A DNA stretch of 9,088 nt. Source: GCA-003244245 sp038276315. Its GTDB lineage: Bacteria; Actinomycetota; Actinomycetes; Mycobacteriales; Pseudonocardiaceae. The notes under the pieces are model-generated. The model ran no database searches and had not been told where the DNA came from. It saw nothing but the letters and a program-made list of their open reading frames with translations. Numbering within the stretch: position 1 is the first letter of the stretch; every line of letters starts with the position of its first letter. Positions 6,004 through 9,088 of the stretch are shown here, in pieces. A program made the position numbers and the translations under genes. The stretch lies in NCBI GenBank assembly GCA_038276315.1, contig JBBPZY010000226.1, forward strand, positions 1 to 9,088, read 5' to 3'.

Positions 6004-6814
6004 CCACGACCACCACCGGCCCACCAACGGCGAGCACCACCCCGACCGGGCGCCCCGGTGACCTGGCCGCGTTGACCGGGATCGACACCGCCGCCCGCAC
6101 CCTGCGGCTGCCCACCATCCGCGCCCGGGTGCCGACATGATCGCCGTCGCCGAACGCGAGCAGCTCAGCTACTCGGGCTTCTTAGCCGAGGCCCTGCTCG
6201 CCGAGTGCGACGACCGCGACCAACGCCGCCGCGCCCGCCGGGTCCACGACGCCGCGTTCCCCCGCAGCAAACGCCTCGAAGCCTTCGACCACGCGGCCAA
6301 CCCGACTGTCAACCCGGCCACCATCGCCACCCTGGCCACCGGCACCTGGATCGCCACCGGCTCCCCGGTCTGCCTCATCGGTGACTCCGGAACCGGGAAA
6401 ACCCACTTGCTCATCGGCCTGGGCATCGCTGGCGCCGAGGCCGGCTACCGGGTCCGTTACGTGCTGACCAGTCGGCTGGTCAACGAACTCGCCGAAGCAG
6501 ACAACGACCGCACCCTAACCAAAGTCATCGCCCGGTACGGCCGCGTTGACCTGCTCTGCCTTGACGAACTGGGCTACCTCGCCCTGGACCGGCGCGGCGC
6601 CGAACTCCTGTTCCAAGTCCTCACCGAACGCGAGGAACGCAACGCCATAGCGGTGGCCTCCAACGAACCATTCAGCGGCTGGACCAAGACCTTCACCGAC
6701 CCCCGACTCTGCACCGCGATCGTCGACCGACTCACCTTCAACGGTCACATCATCGAGACCGGCACCACCAGCTACCGCCTCGCCCACACCAAAGCCCAGC
6801 AGACCACCCCATGA
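6000..6814 (+). pseudogene. istB: IS21 helper ATPase IstB, frameshifted near the N-terminus
   Basis: The start ATG 6000 overlaps the istA stop and has AGGAG at 5985-5989. It reads MTTTTTGPPTAS through LRLPTIRARVPT and then meets TGA 6138-6140. The rest continues one frame over from ATG 6137 (MIAVAEREQLSYSGFLAEALLAECDDRD). Relatives have these two segments joined, so one base is missing near 6136. Counting from 6137, Walker A is GDSGTGKT at residues 82-89 and Walker B is VDLLCLDELGY from 138; NEPFSGWTKTFTDPRL follows. IstB is the AAA+ ATPase that assembles with target DNA and stimulates IstA. Corrected length is 271 residues. The ATGA at 6137 could in principle permit re-initiation and yield a 225-residue protein that keeps the whole ATPase core, but there is no ribosome site before it. 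Confidence 0.88.
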
Positions 6815-6833
6815 CCCGGCCAGCACGATGCAG

Positions 6834-6846
6834 GTGGGGCCAAAAC
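6834..6846 (-). repeat. Inner right-end repeat of the IS
   Basis: GTGGGGCCAAAAC is an inverted, slightly diverged copy of the left-end repeat. On the - strand it is preceded by GTGACGGTTT, as in the inner left copies (TGACGG), which confirms a shared binding-site design. Confidence 0.7.
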
Positions 6847-6859
6847 AAACCGTCACCCC

Positions 6860-6885
6860 GGGGCCAAATCAGCTTGACAAAGCCA
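6860..6885 (-). repeat. IS right terminal inverted repeat
   Basis: Read from 6885 inward on the - strand it begins TGGCTTTGTCAAGCTGAT and ends TGGCCCC, the partner of 4134-4159. The outermost bases are CA on the + strand. Confidence 0.85.
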
Positions 6886-6891
6886 GGACCG
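6886..6891. repeat. Target site duplication, right copy (GGACCG)
   Basis: Second copy of the 6-bp duplication, immediately outside the CA end of the IS and inside the signal-peptide codons of the split gene. Confidence 0.88.
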
Positions 6892-6934
6892 CCGCTGCGG
6901 CCAGGCCAGTACGTACCAGTGTCTTCTTCTGCAC
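6886..6934 (-). pseudogene. Exported Met-rich protein, 5' part (start and signal peptide)
   Basis: Starts at GTG 6934, five bases after the kinase stop (6940), with GAGGAG eight bases upstream. The codons read MQKKTLVRTGLAAAAV and then run into the IS at 6885, where the frame ends after LALSS at TGA 6871-6869. The n-region and hydrophobic core are those of a secretion signal. Joined to the part ending at 3808 it gives an uninterrupted 122-residue protein. As it stands only a peptide of about 21 residues can be made. Confidence 0.82.
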
Positions 6935-6939
6935 CGAGT

Positions 6940-8406
6940 TCACTCCTCATGGGTTCGGGGTTGTGCTCCGATGACCCTGACGCTAGGTCGCGGTGATGCA
7001 GATCCTGTGAAGACGCGATGCGGTTGCTGTGCAATGCCGGGCAGGCGCACCAGGAAGCGGGCGCCCCGCCCGGGTGCGCTGGCCACCGAGATCTCCCCGC
7101 CGTGCGCGGTGACGAGCTCGGTGGCCACCGCCAGCCCGATGCCCGAGCCTCGGCCGGTCGAGGCGGCGCCGCGGAAGAACCGGTCGAACACCCGGGGAAG
7201 GTCGTCGGCGGGGATGCCCACCCCGGTGTCGGCCACCTCTAGCTCGGCGGACCCGTCCCGGGCGCGGAGGATCAGGGTGATGGTGCCGCCGGGCGGGGTG
7301 AACTTCGTCGCGTTGGTCACCAGGTTGGTGATGACCTGACGCAGCCGCACCGGGTCGGCGACCACGCTCACCTGGTCGAGATCGGTGACGATCTCGAGTC
7401 CCGACTCGGCGACGTGACCGGCCAGACCGTCCACCGTGTCGGCGACCAGCTCTGTCAGCGCCAGCTCGCGCCGCTCCAGGGTGAAACTAGCGGCGTCGGC
7501 GGCGGCCACGGTCTCCAGATCGGCGACCAGCCGGCCCAGCCGCAGCGCCTCCTCGTGCAGCGAGTCGATCACCTCGGTTTCCGGTGCGACGAGGCCGTCC
7601 TGGACGGCTTCGAGCTGGCTTTGCAGGATGCTCAGCGGGGTGCGCAACTCGTGGGCGACGTCGGCGGCGAAGGCGCGGCGAAGCTCGTCCTCACGCTGCA
7701 CAGCGTCGGCCATCGTGTTGAACGAGGCGGCGAGCTCGCCGATCTCATCGGTTGAGGACACCGCCGCGCGGCGGTCGCGCCGCCCGGCGGCCAGCTCGTC
7801 GGCGGCCGCGGTCAGCTCGACCACCCGGGCGGTGGTACGCCGGGCGATGAGCAGACCGACCAGCAGCGCGACCGCGCCCGCGACCAGCGCCCCACCCAGC
7901 AGCGCCCGGTTGACCGAGGTGCGCAACGCCGCGTCCGCGGCCGGCAGCGCGGCTTGCGGGACCCGCAGCACCGCAGTGCCAACCTGCTGGCCGTTGACAG
8001 TGACCGGCCGCGCGGTGGCGGCTCCGAGGTCGGGTACGCCCATCATCTGGTTGTGCATGGCCACCATGGCCGGATCGGCGCCGGCCTGGGCCAGTGACCA
8101 AATCCGGGTGCCGTCTCCGGCGAGGAGCTCGACGTCCGCGCCGGACATCACCAACCCCGACGCGAGCCGGTCCAAGGACTCGACCCGCCAGCCGCCGGCG
8201 CGCTGATACTCCGCGCTCAGCACCCCGACGACCTGGTCCTCGCGGGCTTGGCGCTGACTGTCCACATAGGTGGCGAAACGCGCACCGAAGGCCACATTGA
8301 CCACGATCGCGGTCAGCGCGGCACCGGCCACCGCGGTGATGGCGAAGGCGACCGTGAGGCGGCGGGCGAACCGGCCGCCAAGCAACCCGCGTCCGAGCTT
8401 AGGCAT
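6940..8406 (-). CDS. Membrane sensor histidine kinase
   Basis: A 488-residue protein from ATG 8406, overlapping the regulator stop by eight bases, to TGA 6942-6940. Transmembrane segment 1 is at about residues 17-40, an extracytoplasmic sensor loop at about 42-165, transmembrane segment 2 at about 168-188, and a HAMP linker to about 240. The H-box FAADVAHELRTPLS has the phospho-His at 252. The N-box RQVITNLVTNATKF starts at 356, DTGVGIPADD is at 393-402, VFDRFFRG at 407-413 and GSGIGLAVA at 420-428. This is the standard EnvZ/PhoR-type layout. The loop contains AMVAMHNQMMG (about 113-123), a Met/His cluster resembling the Met-rich protein encoded downstream, so the ligand may be a soft metal such as Cu(I); this is inference. 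A tail of about 30 residues after RLPG has weaker G/C third-position bias and no domain. It phosphorylates the regulator encoded just upstream. Confidence 0.94.
   Translation of the reverse strand: MPKLGRGLLGGRFARRLTVAFAITAVAGAALTAIVVNVAFGARFATYVDSQRQAREDQVVGVLSAEYQRAGGWRVESLDRLASGLVMSGADVELLAGDGTRIWSLAQAGADPAMVAMHNQMMGVPDLGAATARPVTVNGQQVGTAVLRVPQAALPAADAALRTSVNRALLGGALVAGAVALLVGLLIARRTTARVVELTAAADELAAGRRDRRAAVSSTDEIGELAASFNTMADAVQREDELRRAFAADVAHELRTPLSILQSQLEAVQDGLVAPETEVIDSLHEEALRLGRLVADLETVAAADAASFTLERRELALTELVADTVDGLAGHVAESGLEIVTDLDQVSVVADPVRLRQVITNLVTNATKFTPPGGTITLILRARDGSAELEVADTGVGIPADDLPRVFDRFFRGAASTGRGSGIGLAVATELVTAHGGEISVASAPGRGARFLVRLPGIAQQPHRVFTGSASPRPSVRVIGAQPRTHEE
6943..6948 (-). 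promoter_or_regulatory. Ribosome binding site of the Met-rich gene
   Basis: GAGGAG on the - strand, eight bases before GTG 6934 and inside the last codons of the kinase gene. It fixes the start of the split gene and shows the gene was translated from the kinase operon mRNA. Confidence 0.75.
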
Positions 8407-9088
8407 CGCGCGCCACCGCCAGCTTGTAGCCGATCCCGGGCACCGTGGCCACGAACCGGGGCTCGGTCGAGCTATCCCCCAGCTTGCGGCGCAGGTTCTT
8501 CACGTGCGCATCGACGGTGCGATCGGCGGCGTCGTACTCCCCGCCCTGCACCCGCCCGACCAGCTCCGGCCGCGACCACACCCGCCCCGGGCGCCCGGCC
8601 CGCGCGGGGAGCAGATCAAACTCGGTGCGGGTCAGCGGCACCGGGCGGTCATCGACTCGCACCTCGCGGCGCTCACCGTCGATCCGCAACCCGCCCGCGC
8701 CGAACGACGCCGGCTCGTGCGCCGCGGTGGCGGCGGTGCTGCGCCGCAGCACCGCCGCCACCCGCGCGACCAACTCCCGCGGGCTGAACGGCTTGGTCAC
8801 GTAGTCGTCGGCGCCTAACCGCAGCCCGGCGATCCGCTCGGCCTCCCCCGCCTTGGCGGTCAGCATGATGATCGGCAGCGCACTGCCGCGGCGGACCTGG
8901 CGGGCCACGTCCTCACCCGCGCGGTCCGGCAAGCCGAGGTCCAGCACCATCAGATCGACAGTGCCGGCCAGCTGAAGAGCCCGCGCGGCGGTGGGGGCCT
9001 CCACCACCAGGTAGCCCTCCCGCTCCAGATAGACCCGCACCAGACGGCGGATCTTCGCCTCATCGTCGACCACCAGCACCACCGGCGC
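8399..9088 (-). CDS. OmpR/PhoB-family response regulator (N-terminus cut by window edge)
   Basis: Reads from the right edge (…PVVLVVDDEAKIRRLV) to TAA 8401-8399. A GTG at 9082 could start it, but the frame stays open to the edge and the beta-1 strand begins at once, so a few residues are probably missing. The receiver domain is about residues 1-112: the acidic pair is D6/D7, the phospho-acceptor D48 in LMVLDLGLPD, with T75 and K97 (YVTKPFSP), counted from GTG 9082. The winged-helix DNA-binding domain is about residues 122-225, with TEFDLL, DRTVDAHVKNLRRKLG and VPGIGYKL. It receives phosphate from the kinase encoded next and should control transcription of the operon, including the Met-rich gene; the operator is probably to the right of the window. 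Everything essential to the family is present. Confidence 0.94.
   Translation of the reverse strand, partial: APVVLVVDDEAKIRRLVRVYLEREGYLVVEAPTAARALQLAGTVDLMVLDLGLPDRAGEDVARQVRRGSALPIIMLTAKAGEAERIAGLRLGADDYVTKPFSPRELVARVAAVLRRSTAATAAHEPASFGAGGLRIDGERREVRVDDRPVPLTRTEFDLLPARAGRPGRVWSRPELVGRVQGGEYDAADRTVDAHVKNLRRKLGDSSTEPRFVATVPGIGYKLAVARDA

Larger units (their letters stand above)
4134..6885 (+). mobile_element. IS21-family insertion sequence (istA-istB)
   Basis: A 2752-base element bounded by TG and CA, with 26-bp terminal inverted repeats (21 of 26 matching), a 6-bp target duplication GGACCG, several internal copies of a CTGATCTGGCCCCAC repeat near the ends, and the two-gene istA/istB layout typical of IS21. 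It reads + strand, opposite to the operon it interrupts. Both genes as given carry a one-base frameshift, so this copy looks unable to transpose by itself unless those are sequence errors. The perfect duplication and restorable target gene indicate a recent insertion. Transcription leaving istB would run antisense into the 3' end of the kinase gene. Confidence 0.93.

Noticed and set aside
4140..6879. TGACA at 4140-4144 and 6875-6879 as the target duplication of the IS
   Set aside because: These five bases lie inside the inverted repeats (TGACA and TGTCA are reverse complements), and using them as the border leaves the Met-rich gene out of frame. GGACCG outside TG/CA ends gives a longer inverted repeat and an exact in-frame rejoining.
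6811..6996. 61-codon + strand open frame after istB
   Set aside because: It crosses the IS right end into the split gene in antisense, without a ribosome site or family likeness; an accident of the junction.

Overview
The window is high-GC DNA with strong G/C preference at third codon positions, GTG starts and tightly overlapping genes. The first two genes match the mycobacterial CysA-SseC pair closely. This points to an actinobacterium, perhaps of the Pseudonocardiaceae or Mycobacteriales, but the genus cannot be fixed from the sequence alone.

Left part (1-3293, all + strand) is a sulfur-handling region. It opens with the 3' end of a thiosulfate sulfurtransferase (CysA type), which overlaps a small SseC/DUF1416 gene. 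After a roughly 365-base gap comes a fusion of a metallo-beta-lactamase domain with two rhodanese domains (persulfide dioxygenase-like), split by a single-base frameshift near 1848. A thioredoxin-reductase-like flavoprotein with a CPYC motif follows immediately. Together they suggest sulfane-sulfur/persulfide transfer, oxidation and thiol redox balance.

Middle part (3294-3807) is a gene-poor convergent junction with GTCGCCACACC repeats, two hairpins (one a likely terminator for the - strand) and weak coding-like remnants.

Right part (3808-9088) is a - strand operon reading leftward: an OmpR-type response regulator (cut by the window end), a membrane histidine kinase, and a small exported Met-rich protein. 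The small gene is split by an IS21-family element (4134-6885, istA+istB, reading + strand). The element has 26-bp imperfect terminal inverted repeats beginning TG, flanked by a perfect 6-bp duplication GGACCG. Removing the element and one duplication rejoins the gene exactly in frame as a 122-residue protein with a good signal peptide, a helical Met/Gln/His-rich body and an MMGSQNS-type repeat tail. The sensor's predicted extracytoplasmic loop carries a similar Met/His cluster (AMHNQMMG). I infer, without proof, an envelope metal (copper/silver) or oxidative stress system whose effector has been knocked out by the insertion.

Three genes (the MBL-rhodanese fusion, istA and istB) each need exactly one extra base to be intact. 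This raises the possibility of sequence errors as well as true decay.
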